Below the pieces are notes generated by a model. That model had not been told where the DNA came from. It did no database searches and worked only from the letters and a program-made list of their open reading frames with translations. Positions 44,270-53,067 of a stretch of 64,000 nt of DNA are shown here, piece by piece. How positions within the stretch are numbered: position 1 is the stretch's first letter; every line of letters starts with the position of its first letter. Origin of the DNA: Candidatus Nitrosotalea bavarica (lineage in GTDB: Archaea; Thermoproteota; Nitrososphaeria; Nitrososphaerales; Nitrosopumilaceae); assembly GCF_900167955.1 (NCBI RefSeq), contig NZ_FUYK01000007.1:270173-334172 (forward strand). Direction: 5' to 3'. Both the position numbers and the translations under genes were made by a program.

Positions 44270-44452
44270 TTGGCAAAGACTAGAGTTTCTATAACCATTG
44301 ACGATGATACTGCCAAAGCCATTGAACTCTATTATCGCGAAAAGGTCAAAGTAGCGGTAGAAAAAGGCGAGCCAATTCCAAAACTCTCAAACATTTACGA
44401 GGAAATAATTGAAAAGGGCTGGGAATCACGACCTAGTATAAAAAAGAAATAA
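44270..44452 (+). CDS. Ribbon-helix-helix (CopG/MetJ-like) DNA-binding protein
   Basis: A 60-residue protein from TTG 44270. The N-terminal strand TRVSITIDDDTAKAIELYYREK is the RHH ribbon and first helix. LSNIYEEIIEKGWES is the second helix, with a basic tail SIKKK. Between them, KVKVAVEKGEPIPK lengthens the linker. RHH dimers bind AT-rich palindromes; the mirrored sites at 44027 and 44230 are natural candidates for autoregulation. No toxin partner with a recognisable nuclease fold is present. Confidence 0.8.
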   Translation: MAKTRVSITIDDDTAKAIELYYREKVKVAVEKGEPIPKLSNIYEEIIEKGWESRPSIKKK

Positions 44453-44487
44453 ACATGCAAAAATCTAGTATCTTGTAGGGAAATATT

Positions 44488-45513
44488 TTGGGTCTAGATC
44501 TAAAACAACTATGTGTTAGAGAAAAAACAAATCTTGAATCCTTTGCATCAAAAATTGTCGCAATTGATGCGTATAACGCAATATATCAATTTCTTTCAAT
44601 CATACGCGGTCCTGATGGTTTGCCCTTGTCTGATCACAATGGGAGAATCACTAGTCACATCAGCGGACTGTTTTATAGAAATATCAATTTCTTGTCACTT
44701 GGAATAAAACCTGTCTATGTTTTTGATGGAAAACCTCCATCTTTAAAATCTGCTGAAATTCAAAGAAGAAAACAGGTGAAAAAAGACGCTACAATAAAAT
44801 ATGAAATTGCAATTAGTGAAGGAAATTATGTCGAGGCAAAAAAGTTTGCACAACAAACATCCGTACTACGAGATGATATGGTTGAAGAATCGAAAAAGTT
44901 TCTAGACCTTTTTGGTATACCTTGGATACAAGCACCATCAGAAGGTGAGTCAACTGCGGCACATCTTACTAATACTGGTCAGGCATATGCTTCAGCAAGT
45001 CAGGACTTTGATTCTTTATTGTTTGGTGCAAAAAGGCTGGTACGAAATTTTACAAACAGTGGAAAAAGAAAACTACCCAATAGGAATACTACAATAGAGA
45101 TTGAACCCGAACTTATTTTATTAGAAAAAACACTTGCAGAACTTGGGGTTACAAGGGAGCAGCTTGTGGATATTGGGATATTGATAGGCACGGACTTTAA
45201 TCCTGATGGCTTTGAGAGGATTGGTCCCAAGACTGCCTTGAAGATGGTAAAAGAGCATGGGAATCTAGAAAACATACCGCAAATCCAGGATAAATTAAAC
45301 GAGATAGACTACAACCAGATACGTGAGATATTTCTTAAACCCAAAGTGGCAAATGTATCTGAGATAAAATTTGGAAATGTTGACTATGTAGGAATAGTAA
45401 ATTATCTTACAAAGGAGAGGAGTTTTTCACTAGACCGTGTTGACACATCATTAAACAGATTGAAAAAATCATATGAAAAGAAGAGTCATAATTTAGACCA
45501 GTGGTTTGGCTGA
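44488..45513 (+). CDS. fen: Flap endonuclease FEN1
   Basis: Structure-specific nuclease that removes 5' flaps in Okazaki-fragment maturation and repair. The N domain has [21 protein letters not shown] (Asp of metal site 1) and [11 protein letters not shown]. The I domain has [12 protein letters not shown], with the two Glu, [11 protein letters not shown], and [14 protein letters not shown] followed by the helix-hairpin-helix [13 protein letters not shown]. The C-terminus SHNLDQWFG matches a PCNA-interacting box. At 341 residues it is full length. The start TTG 44488 gives MGLDLKQL, the expected beginning. Confidence 0.95.
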   Translation: MGLDLKQLCVREKTNLESFASKIVAIDAYNAIYQFLSIIRGPDGLPLSDHNGRITSHISGLFYRNINFLSLGIKPVYVFDGKPPSLKSAEIQRRKQVKKDATIKYEIAISEGNYVEAKKFAQQTSVLRDDMVEESKKFLDLFGIPWIQAPSEGESTAAHLTNTGQAYASASQDFDSLLFGAKRLVRNFTNSGKRKLPNRNTTIEIEPELILLEKTLAELGVTREQLVDIGILIGTDFNPDGFERIGPKTALKMVKEHGNLENIPQIQDKLNEIDYNQIREIFLKPKVANVSEIKFGNVDYVGIVNYLTKERSFSLDRVDTSLNRLKKSYEKKSHNLDQWFG

Positions 45514-45572
45514 TAAAAATTAAGATTTATAATTGTGAAAAGTGGATCTCTTATCTGAAACGTGATTAGTTG

Positions 45573-46658
45573 ATGAATAGAAAAAATCTTGTAATTTTGG
45601 TGTCATGTATGATTGTTATTGGTATAATCAGTGCTGGCTTTACAATCCATGCAAATAACACAGTCATGACATCCGGGTTTTTTACCAAAGCATCTGCACA
45701 GCAACAATCATCTAATTACACTCTTTATACAAATTCCATTCCAACTTGGATTAGAAATGTTACAAAATGGTGGTCTGAAGGTCAGACTAGCGATTCTGAT
45801 TTTTTAAATGCCATACAATACCTGATTGACACTGGTGTCATTCATGTATCTAAAACATCTTCATTATCTTCGATTGCAAACCAAAACAGTACCATGACGC
45901 AAAAGATTGATGATCTGCAAACTAGATACAATACCCTGCAGATTAAATACAATGATCTTTTGAAACAGATCCAAAATGTACCTGGAAATCAAATAACTAA
46001 TTCAAACAATTACGCTGAATCAATTTCTGCTGTAGCGGTATATCCAATTGTACAAAGTGATGGTTTCTTTCAGACTAGTGTTTACAACGGAACTATATTG
46101 AAGATAACAGTTGATATCCGAGATGGTACAGGTCTTGTACTTGCAAACACTGCAATACCTGAAGGTGTAGACTTTCAAAATTCAGCCCGTATCGCAGTAC
46201 AAGTAGCTCATAACATAACAGGAGTGGACTTGTCAAACAAGGATGTAATCTTTTCAATTACCACTGATAATCAAAACTTGCAGGCAGTAGATGGTGGAAG
46301 TGCTGGAGGAGCAATGACTGTATTGCTAACTTCGGCAATTCTTGGAAAATCCATTAATGGACATGTATTGATGACTGGAACAATCCAGCCTGATGGTACC
46401 ATAGGTCCAATTGGTGGAGTTTTGGAAAAAGCTCAAGCTGCAGCAAATTATGGTGCCAAAATATTTCTTGTTCCTACGGGTCAGGGGGTTGTAGATGAGC
46501 AGCATTGCACACAATCAACTCAAGGCCCATTTGTATACCAATCATGCAGTCCTCAAGAGGTATCACTAACATCTATCATGGAGAGCAAGTATGGCATGAA
46601 GGTAATTGAAGTAGGAAATATCAATGATGTTTTAAAATATTTCAATAGTTCTGAATAA
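45573..46658 (+). CDS. Secreted Lon-type (S16) serine protease domain protein
   Basis: A 361-residue exported protein without an ATPase domain. Signal peptide at residues 1-43 (ending ASA). Residues about 55-92 hold the thaumarchaeal envelope motif SIPTWIRNVTKWWSEGQTSD with FLNAIQYLIDTGVI. A coiled-coil segment is followed by the S16 fold. Ser243 in GGSAGGAMT and Lys286 in GGVLEKAQAAA form the catalytic dyad (numbering from ATG 45573). The ATP-independent Lon domain resembles archaeal orphan LonB-type domains. Upstream TTG at 45570 is an alternative start. Confidence 0.85.
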   Translation: MNRKNLVILVSCMIVIGIISAGFTIHANNTVMTSGFFTKASAQQQSSNYTLYTNSIPTWIRNVTKWWSEGQTSDSDFLNAIQYLIDTGVIHVSKTSSLSSIANQNSTMTQKIDDLQTRYNTLQIKYNDLLKQIQNVPGNQITNSNNYAESISAVAVYPIVQSDGFFQTSVYNGTILKITVDIRDGTGLVLANTAIPEGVDFQNSARIAVQVAHNITGVDLSNKDVIFSITTDNQNLQAVDGGSAGGAMTVLLTSAILGKSINGHVLMTGTIQPDGTIGPIGGVLEKAQAAANYGAKIFLVPTGQGVVDEQHCTQSTQGPFVYQSCSPQEVSLTSIMESKYGMKVIEVGNINDVLKYFNSSE

Positions 46659-46694
46659 TGCCTTATCAAATGTTTTTAATTTAAAATCAATTTT

Positions 46695-48323
46695 TTATTT
46701 TGAATTTCCTGAGAGTTTCTTTCGTTTCTCTTCTATTCTTTTTTCTGCCTCTAATCTCTCAAGTTTGTAGGATTTCATATCTGCAAATTTAATTATAGTA
46801 GACAGGTTTGGATGTACTTTGTTTATTGCTTTGAACATTTCCTGTGCAGCTTTTCTATAGTCCTGGTGTCCCTGCGGAACAGTTCTTAATTCAATTAGAT
46901 GTACTGCTTCTCTGAGATTTAATTTCATAAAATATGGATAATTGTATGCAAAGTTTACAACATACTGGGCCTGTTCTGGCATCTTTGTCTTCAAAAGTTC
47001 AAAGACTTGTTTTGAATTGTACATACAATCATCATAATCTTTTTTGATTCCTAGTTGTATGATTTCATCTGGAACGACATATCCATGATCTGTTGTAAGC
47101 AACTGTCTTTCAAGTGTCAAGACTCGATGTCTATGAAAGTCTCGAAACATTCCAAAGTTTGTCAAAAAATCAAAAGTGTATTCAGTCATTTCAAATGCGC
47201 GTGGAGGTCTCTGTCTTCTGTTTTCTCTTAGACTTGCAAATATGCCAATTATTTTTTTTCTATCTGATTGATTTATCTTTCTGACCTGGACAAGTATCTC
47301 TCTAAATGAAACTCCGTTTGACTGTTCATATAATATGGAAGATATTATCTTCTCTTCTGCCTTATTCTGGGATTCAAAATCAACCAAGTCTACAAGAAAC
47401 TTTCTTTTTCCTTTTGTTTTGAGATATTTTTTATTTAATACACTTGATTTTGTCTTTATGCTATCAAGATATTTCTGCAAGGCTTTACCGTGGTTATCAT
47501 CAGCCCTTCTTACAAATGACTTGATTATGGTATTTAGCTCTCTGTGAATTTTCCCAGCTAGCATCCTTTCTTCTTCTAGATCTGAAGAATATAGTATAGT
47601 TAACAAGTACTCAAACGCTCTTCCATTTCCAGTAATTCCAACATTAGTCAGAGTAGACGCTGGAAGTATTCCTCGGAGAATGTCTAGGGCTTTGGCTCTA
47701 ATGGTGGCATTGTAAATTCTAGTTGCAGATTTTATATCATCTTCGCCAGAGAGTTTTGAGTATTCTACATCAACTCCTTTTGAATTTCTAAACTTTTGAT
47801 TCTGTATTGGCTCTTGTTCTTGCATATAGTTTATCACCGGCTGGATGTTTTTTGAATAAACTTCAAAGTCTAGATTGCATGCCTCTAGATATTTATCAGC
47901 ATACTTTGAATTCATTATTTCAGGTTCTCTGTAAAACTTGAACTCGTCATTTACTTTTTTATCCCAAGCAACATATCTTGATGATTTTTCAAGATATGAC
48001 AATCCAATTCTTCTGTCTTCTATTTTTTTTACAGCGATGTTTGACAGACCTTCAATTGCAATCTGGGCTTCACCAAGCTCTGCAACTGAATCATCTCCAT
48101 ACTCTAGTAATACTTTATCGTAAAACTCTTCGCCACGATTTTCATTTTGTAAAAATTCGTCAAGAAATATCTTTCTCATGCTTTTATCAGTTCTACTATA
48201 TCTTGACATCAGAGCTCCTCTGTCAACCTGTCTTGGGCTAATTATGGCAAATACAGAATCGTCCACATTTGAAAAATGTTTCAACAAACTTTGCTTTTCA
48301 GAATTTGAAAACTCGGACAACAC
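46695..48323 (-). CDS. ThyX-like (FAD-dependent thymidylate synthase family) protein, two repeats
   Basis: A 542-residue protein, about twice the length of ThyX, with two related halves. The N-terminal half has [40 protein letters not shown] (compare YGHxSxxE) and [11 protein letters not shown]. The C-terminal half has [16 protein letters not shown] and [15 protein letters not shown]. The ThyX signature RHRx7S is present as RHR but the final Ser is replaced by Leu. Two-domain ThyX-like proteins occur in archaea. Whether it is the cell's thymidylate synthase is not certain. ATG at 48323. Confidence 0.78.
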   Translation of the reverse strand: MLSEFSNSEKQSLLKHFSNVDDSVFAIISPRQVDRGALMSRYSRTDKSMRKIFLDEFLQNENRGEEFYDKVLLEYGDDSVAELGEAQIAIEGLSNIAVKKIEDRRIGLSYLEKSSRYVAWDKKVNDEFKFYREPEIMNSKYADKYLEACNLDFEVYSKNIQPVINYMQEQEPIQNQKFRNSKGVDVEYSKLSGEDDIKSATRIYNATIRAKALDILRGILPASTLTNVGITGNGRAFEYLLTILYSSDLEEERMLAGKIHRELNTIIKSFVRRADDNHGKALQKYLDSIKTKSSVLNKKYLKTKGKRKFLVDLVDFESQNKAEEKIISSILYEQSNGVSFREILVQVRKINQSDRKKIIGIFASLRENRRQRPPRAFEMTEYTFDFLTNFGMFRDFHRHRVLTLERQLLTTDHGYVVPDEIIQLGIKKDYDDCMYNSKQVFELLKTKMPEQAQYVVNFAYNYPYFMKLNLREAVHLIELRTVPQGHQDYRKAAQEMFKAINKVHPNLSTIIKFADMKSYKLERLEAEKRIEEKRKKLSGNSK

Positions 48324-48351
48324 GATTTGAATTCAACCCAATTATAAATAA

Positions 48352-48636
48352 CTACTTCTTTCCAATCTGGATCAAGTCTGACGGTCCTGTCTTTGGTGTA
48401 TTATGTTTTGATTGCCATCTAAGCAAAACTTCTTTAAATGATTCTGCTTCTTGCGAGTCTTCTGTATACATTAAAGTTGTCACCCATTTCCCATCTCCTG
48501 CAGTACCTCCCATGGAATTCATCCAAAAATCTGTTGGCATGTTTTCAAATGCTTTGTGTTTTTCATCCCTGCTCATATCCACCCACCGTTTGGAGACAAA
48601 GTGTAGTATCTGATCTAACTCTTCTTTTGTAATCAT
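48352..48636 (-). CDS. Conserved hypothetical protein
   Basis: A 94-residue soluble protein. It opens with helices (TKEELDQILHFVSKRWVDMSRDEKHKAFENMP). A glycine-rich turn NSMGGTAGDGKW follows, then a strand WVTTLMYTED and a lysine-rich end. No family recognised. It lies 28 bp upstream of the ThyX-like gene in the same direction and may share its transcript. Divergent from cdvA. Confidence 0.55.
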   Translation of the reverse strand: MITKEELDQILHFVSKRWVDMSRDEKHKAFENMPTDFWMNSMGGTAGDGKWVTTLMYTEDSQEAESFKEVLLRWQSKHNTPKTGPSDLIQIGKK

Positions 48637-48694
48637 TATTGGACCATTACTAATCCTATGATTATAAAATTACGTATTTTTTCATTTTTTCAAG

Positions 48695-48714
48695 GATCAT
48701 TAGCTAAAATGATC
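48695..48714. promoter_or_regulatory. Inverted repeat upstream of cdvA
   Basis: GATCATT-AGCTAA-AATGATC, a perfect 7-bp inverted repeat with 6-bp spacer, 40 bp before the cdvA start. It may be an operator for cell-cycle control or an RNA hairpin in the leader. Confidence 0.4.
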
Positions 48715-48754
48715 TTACCAAAACTTGAAAGCTTGTTAACACTTTGTTGATTAT

Positions 48755-49600
48755 ATGAAATTTAGAACACCTATTCTAATGAGCAAGGAAGAGATCGAAT
48801 TTATCGGCAAGCAAGTGAAGGACATGTACGGCACCTATATCGGCAAAGTCATAGGTACCATAACTGACATCGATGGAAGTGTACAAACCGTAGGTGTTGA
48901 TTGTGGTTCTGAAGGACTAAAGCAGATAGCATTCGAGCAACTAGTCATACAAGGACAATATGTAATCTTCATCCCTAGGTGGAGATTAGATGCACAAAGA
49001 TTGTTGCGCGAGAAGGGGCTTACCATGCGCCGTATACGTGCTCTGATGGATATCGTATCTGAAAACGATGACATGAAAGAGGATGCTGAACTGATCCATG
49101 AGAAGTATAGGATAAAACTGTTAACTCTGGATGAGACCGAAAAACAAATCAAAGAAAAATTAGAGAAAAGACTTGCAGAACTTGAGAGTCAGCTAAAGTC
49201 AATCCGGATGCTAAGATTTGACGCAAAGTTGCAAAACAAGAGCAATGAAATATCTGATGCCAAGTTTGACCTAGTCAAGACTCACACGGTCGAAATCATC
49301 GAACACATCGAACATGAAAAGGCAGAGATAACAAGTATCCAACGTCGCATCAACGATCTTTCAGTTGAGAGTGGAGAGCGCATCGAGAGTCCAAAACAGG
49401 ACGTTCATTCAGCCGCCATTTCATATCTTGGAAAGGTAGAAGATCCTTCAACTTCAGTGCCACAGACTCCCATATCTACTAGCCCAGTAATTGGTACCAG
49501 TATTCCCACTGCACCGACACCACAGCCAGTAGCAATTGGAGCCGATGGTGATGAAGCCCAGCAAGATTCAGATTGGCTTAAGAGAATATCATCGTCTTAA
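48755..49600 (+). CDS. cdvA: Cell division protein CdvA
   Basis: Membrane-associated filament protein that recruits the ESCRT-III-like CdvB in the archaeal division machinery. Residues about 15-75 form the PRC-barrel domain (FIGKQVKDMYGTYIGKVIGTITD). A central coiled coil (about 95-215) follows, then a Pro/Thr/Ser-rich disordered linker and the short C-terminal SDWLKRISSS, which binds CdvB in related proteins. At 281 residues it matches thaumarchaeal CdvA. The base composition of the coding strand is noticeably richer in G+C than its neighbours, typical of a highly expressed gene. cdvB/C are not in the window. Confidence 0.92.
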   Translation: MKFRTPILMSKEEIEFIGKQVKDMYGTYIGKVIGTITDIDGSVQTVGVDCGSEGLKQIAFEQLVIQGQYVIFIPRWRLDAQRLLREKGLTMRRIRALMDIVSENDDMKEDAELIHEKYRIKLLTLDETEKQIKEKLEKRLAELESQLKSIRMLRFDAKLQNKSNEISDAKFDLVKTHTVEIIEHIEHEKAEITSIQRRINDLSVESGERIESPKQDVHSAAISYLGKVEDPSTSVPQTPISTSPVIGTSIPTAPTPQPVAIGADGDEAQQDSDWLKRISSS

Positions 49601-49619
49601 AATAATCTGATGGGACGAA

Positions 49620-49659
49620 GGATTCGCTCCCAACTCCAATTTGAGCGAACCTTTTTTTT
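49620..49659 (+). terminator. Hairpin plus oligo-T terminator of cdvA
   Basis: GG-A-TTCGCTC and GAGCGAA-CC pair around a 13-nt loop, one bulged A apart, followed at once by eight T residues. A stem-loop terminator is unusual here, as most neighbours end in plain T-rich DNA. Confidence 0.7.
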
Positions 49660-49679
49660 AACATACATACAACTAAACC

Positions 49680-51593
49680 ATGTTGGATTCTACTTATGAG
49701 ATAGGTCTTGGGAACAATGATCTCAAGACTAGAAGTGATGCAGCTAGAGATGGCATAAAATTTTGGGAAACGCAAGCTGCAAAACTCTACTGGTTTGAAA
49801 AGTGGCATACTGCTTTGGAATGGAATCCTCCATTTGCAAGATGGTTTGTAGGGGGCAAGATTAATGCTTCATACAACGCATTGGATGTAACTGTAAAGAA
49901 AAATCCAAACAAAAAGGCCATAATATGGGAAGGCGAGGATGGAACAAAAAGAGAACTGACATATCAAGAACTGCTGTCAGAAGTGTGCAAGCTTGCAAAC
50001 GTGCTAAAATCTCTTGGAGTGAAAAAAGGTGATAGAGTAACTGTTTACCTTCCAATGGTGCCTGAATTGATAATGTCCTTACTTGCATGTGCAAGAATTG
50101 GTGCAATTCATACTGTAATATTTTCAGGCTTTAGTGCCAAATCCATTAAGGATAGAGTGGAGGATTCCAAATCCAAAGTTATAATCACTTCCGACGGAGG
50201 AAAAAGACGTGGCAATATTATACAATTAAAAGATATTGTAGATGAAGCAATTTCAGACCTTGACTTTGTTGAACACATACTTGTTTTAGAACACACAAAA
50301 AATAACATCGCTATGACAAAACGAGACAAAAAATGGCACGAACTAGTTGCAAGCATGTCGCCAATATGTAATGCAGAAGTGCTTGATAGCACACATCCAC
50401 TTTACATTCTCTATACTTCAGGAACTACGGGAAAACCAAAGGGAGTATTACATGGTACTGGCGGTTATCTTACTCATATTTACAGCACGTTCAAGTGGAT
50501 TTTTGATATTCGGGATTCTGATGTTTATTTTTGTACTGCTGATATGGGATGGGTTACTGGGCATAGCTATATTGCATATGGTCCGCTAATGCATGGTGCT
50601 ACTCAGATAATGTATGAGGGAGCACTAGATTATCCAACACCTGCAAAAATATGGGAGATTGTATCAAGATACAAAGTTACAATTTTGTATACTACTCCAA
50701 CTGCACTTAGGATGTTTATGAAGTTTGGAGATGAACTTCCAAATTCAAATGATCTTTCTAGTTTGAAATTACTTGGAACGGTTGGAGAACCAATCAATCC
50801 ACAAGTTTGGAAATGGTATTTTAAAATAATCGGAAAAGAAAAATGCCCGATTGTAGATACATGGTGGCAAACTGAAACTGGAGGTGCACTGATCTCGCCA
50901 GTTCCAGGACTGGAAACAATTCCGCTAAAACCCGGTTCTGCAACAAGACCTGTTCCAGGAGTTTCATTGTCTGTAGTTGACGAACATGGAAAAGAGGTAA
51001 AACCTGATTCCAAAGGGTATCTAGTAGTTACAAATCCTTGGCCTGGAATGCTCCTAACATTATGGGGAGATGATGAAAAATACAAAACAGTCTACTGGAC
51101 AAAGTACAAGAACGTGTACTATCCGGGCGATTATGCGATTAAAGACAAAGATGGATACATTTGGATGCTTGGAAGAGCAGATGATGTGCTCAAAGTGGCA
51201 GGACATAGGCTAGGTACTGCAGAACTAGAGAGTGCTTTTGTCTCCCACAAAGCTGTAGCAGAAGCGGCAGTATGTGGAATACCGCATGAAGTAAAAGGTG
51301 AGGCCATCATATCATTTGTCGTACTAAAAGAAGGGATTACTACAACTATGCAACTAAAGGAGGAATTGACAAATCACATTAGAAAAACAATAGGACCTAT
51401 TGCAGCTCCTGATCAATTGTATTTTGTAAAAAAACTTCCAAAGACACGAAGTGGTAAAATCATGAGACGGCTCTTAAAGGCAATGGCAAAAAATGAACCA
51501 ATTGGTGATATCAGTACATTGGAAGATGAAGCATCGGTAGATGAAATAAAGGCAGCACTTGCAGAACTACAACAAACACTAGACAAGTTCTAA
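49680..51593 (+). CDS. acs: Acetyl-CoA synthetase (AMP-forming)
   Basis: Activates acetate to acetyl-CoA via acetyl-AMP. The 637-residue protein has the ANL-family P-loop YTSGTTGKPKG, VDTWWQTETGG (acyl-AMP site), YPGDYAIKDKDGY, LGRADDVLKVAGHRLGTAE, and the catalytic Lys in KTRSGKIMRR. The opening acetyl-CoA synthetase N-domain (LYWFEKWHTALEWNPPFARWF) is complete. Starts at ATG 49680 just after the cdvA terminator. In ammonia oxidisers such enzymes may also act on 3-hydroxypropionate in carbon fixation; the substrate needs biochemistry. Confidence 0.93.
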   Translation: MLDSTYEIGLGNNDLKTRSDAARDGIKFWETQAAKLYWFEKWHTALEWNPPFARWFVGGKINASYNALDVTVKKNPNKKAIIWEGEDGTKRELTYQELLSEVCKLANVLKSLGVKKGDRVTVYLPMVPELIMSLLACARIGAIHTVIFSGFSAKSIKDRVEDSKSKVIITSDGGKRRGNIIQLKDIVDEAISDLDFVEHILVLEHTKNNIAMTKRDKKWHELVASMSPICNAEVLDSTHPLYILYTSGTTGKPKGVLHGTGGYLTHIYSTFKWIFDIRDSDVYFCTADMGWVTGHSYIAYGPLMHGATQIMYEGALDYPTPAKIWEIVSRYKVTILYTTPTALRMFMKFGDELPNSNDLSSLKLLGTVGEPINPQVWKWYFKIIGKEKCPIVDTWWQTETGGALISPVPGLETIPLKPGSATRPVPGVSLSVVDEHGKEVKPDSKGYLVVTNPWPGMLLTLWGDDEKYKTVYWTKYKNVYYPGDYAIKDKDGYIWMLGRADDVLKVAGHRLGTAELESAFVSHKAVAEAAVCGIPHEVKGEAIISFVVLKEGITTTMQLKEELTNHIRKTIGPIAAPDQLYFVKKLPKTRSGKIMRRLLKAMAKNEPIGDISTLEDEASVDEIKAALAELQQTLDKF

Positions 51594-51594
51594 C

Positions 51595-52089
51595 TTAGAC
51601 TGAAATAATTTGCATCTTTGAATTTTCAGTAACATGAAATTTGTCTACAAATCCAGCATTTACTTCTAAAACATATTTTGCTTTTTTACCATCTGCATTT
51701 TGTACTGTACATGTGGCGGTCTCCAAAGCTGATTTGCATGGTGGAATATTCTTCTCCAAGTGTACGACATTTCCATCTGTGTCAAACCAAATTATGTCTA
51801 ATGGAAATTGCATGTTTAGCATCCAAATTGGTACCACCTGCTCTTGACTAAATACAAAAATCATCCCCTGATCATCTGGGAGTTCATTTTGAAACATCAA
51901 TCCTCTTATCTTCTGAGCATCTGTTTCTGCAATTTGCACATCTAATATCTTACTATCTATCTTTATGGTTCCTCTTGGAAAATTGACTTCTGAAAGTTTG
52001 GAATCTGCGGGAATTGTAATTACTCCTACTATACCAATTACAACTGCCGCAATTGCTATCGGGATTAAAACTTGGGCTCTAGTTGCCAC
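51595..52089 (-). CDS. DUF192 family extracytoplasmic protein
   Basis: A 164-residue protein with an N-terminal membrane anchor (IPIAIAAVVIGIVGVITI) and the DUF192 fold: ETDAQKIRGLMFQNELPDDQGMIFVF, WMLNMQFPLDIIWFDTDGNVVH and LEVNAGFVDKFHV. One extra stretch CKSALETATC may be a disulfide loop. The function of DUF192 is unknown; archaeal and bacterial members are exported. GTG start. It converges on acs with a 1-bp gap. Confidence 0.88.
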   Translation of the reverse strand: MATRAQVLIPIAIAAVVIGIVGVITIPADSKLSEVNFPRGTIKIDSKILDVQIAETDAQKIRGLMFQNELPDDQGMIFVFSQEQVVPIWMLNMQFPLDIIWFDTDGNVVHLEKNIPPCKSALETATCTVQNADGKKAKYVLEVNAGFVDKFHVTENSKMQIISV

Positions 52090-52151
52090 AAAAAACTAGT
52101 GTCAATGTCTAGTTAAAAACTAATGCAAAAATAACAGCATTTTTCTTGGAA

Positions 52152-52496
52152 CTAGTTTATCTTATCTTTGAAACTAGACATGTCTGTAAAGAAATTCTTG
52201 GTTTCCTGTCCTATGTCTTTGATGGTAGCACCGTTGTATACTTTTTCCAGATATTTTCCAGCAATTATCATGGGAACGGCAAAAGGTGTACTAAACGGAT
52301 CTGGCGAAACAAGCATGATGAATCCTATCTTTGTAATCTTTTTTCCTGGTGATGAAGCTCTCTGGACTGAACCCAATGCACGTGCAGTTCCTCTATCGTC
52401 CATTTTTCCAAGTTCAGAGTAAATCTTTGCTCTTCTGTGAAGGGAATCTCTAACTTTCTTTATTTTATCAATACTTGTCCTAACTCCTTCATCCAT
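52152..52496 (-). CDS. Conserved hypothetical protein
   Basis: A 114-residue protein from ATG 52496 (MDEGVRTSIDKIKKVRDSLH). An N-terminal coiled helix and a basic stretch HRRAKIYSELGKMDDRGTARA are followed by a hydrophobic segment ITKIGFIMLVSPDPFSTPFAVP and the helix IIAGKYLEKVYNG. It may associate with membranes. A longer frame with 25 more residues exists but would run into the divergent regulator's promoter. No family recognised. Confidence 0.5.
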   Translation of the reverse strand: MDEGVRTSIDKIKKVRDSLHRRAKIYSELGKMDDRGTARALGSVQRASSPGKKITKIGFIMLVSPDPFSTPFAVPMIIAGKYLEKVYNGATIKDIGQETKNFFTDMSSFKDKIN

Positions 52497-52584
52497 GGCC
52501 TCTCTTTTTAAAATAATAGTTAAGATTCCACACAAAAGATCACTCACAACTGGGTTAACATTTCTGATCAACAGATTGGGTTAT

Positions 52585-53067
52585 ATGATTTCAAATGTAA
52601 TTATAAAAAATATGAAAGAAAAGCGGGCTGAGAGGCTAGAATCCATAAAAGAGGCACATAAATCGACAAAAACCGATTATTCTAGAATCGAAGACTATCT
52701 TGAGGTGATATCTGAACTTGTGGAACTCAAAGGATATGCAAATACTCTTGATATCTCAAGATATCTTAACGTCAGCGCTCCCTCTGTTACAAAGATGGTC
52801 CAAAAACTAGGTGATGGGGGATATCTCGAATATGAAAAATACAGAAGAATAAACTTGACACAAAAAGGTACATCCTTGGCAGATACCGTAAGGCAAAAGC
52901 ACGGCACATTGCTTGAATTCTTTAGGATGCTTGGAATAAACCATGAAATCGCAAATCAGGACGTCGAAGGAATAGAACACCATCTTAACCCGCAGACTAT
53001 AAAACAACTAAGAAAGTTTGTTACATTTTTAAAATCCAATCCAAAAATTCTTGAAAATTTTCAGTAA
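52585..53067 (+). CDS. DtxR/MntR-like metal-dependent transcriptional regulator
   Basis: A 160-residue protein from ATG 52585 (MISNVIIKNMKEKRAERLES); ATG 52612 is the alternative. The winged helix has EDYLEVISELVELKGYANTLDISRYLNVSAPSVTKMVQKL and wing YLEYEKYRRINLTQKG. The dimerisation/metal domain has QKHGTLLEFFRMLGINHEIANQDVEGIEHHLN, carrying the Glu/His metal ligands. It likely represses metal uptake genes in response to Mn or Fe. It stands between a hypothetical and the PIN-ATPase gene with no transporter next to it. Confidence 0.88.
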   Translation: MISNVIIKNMKEKRAERLESIKEAHKSTKTDYSRIEDYLEVISELVELKGYANTLDISRYLNVSAPSVTKMVQKLGDGGYLEYEKYRRINLTQKGTSLADTVRQKHGTLLEFFRMLGINHEIANQDVEGIEHHLNPQTIKQLRKFVTFLKSNPKILENFQ

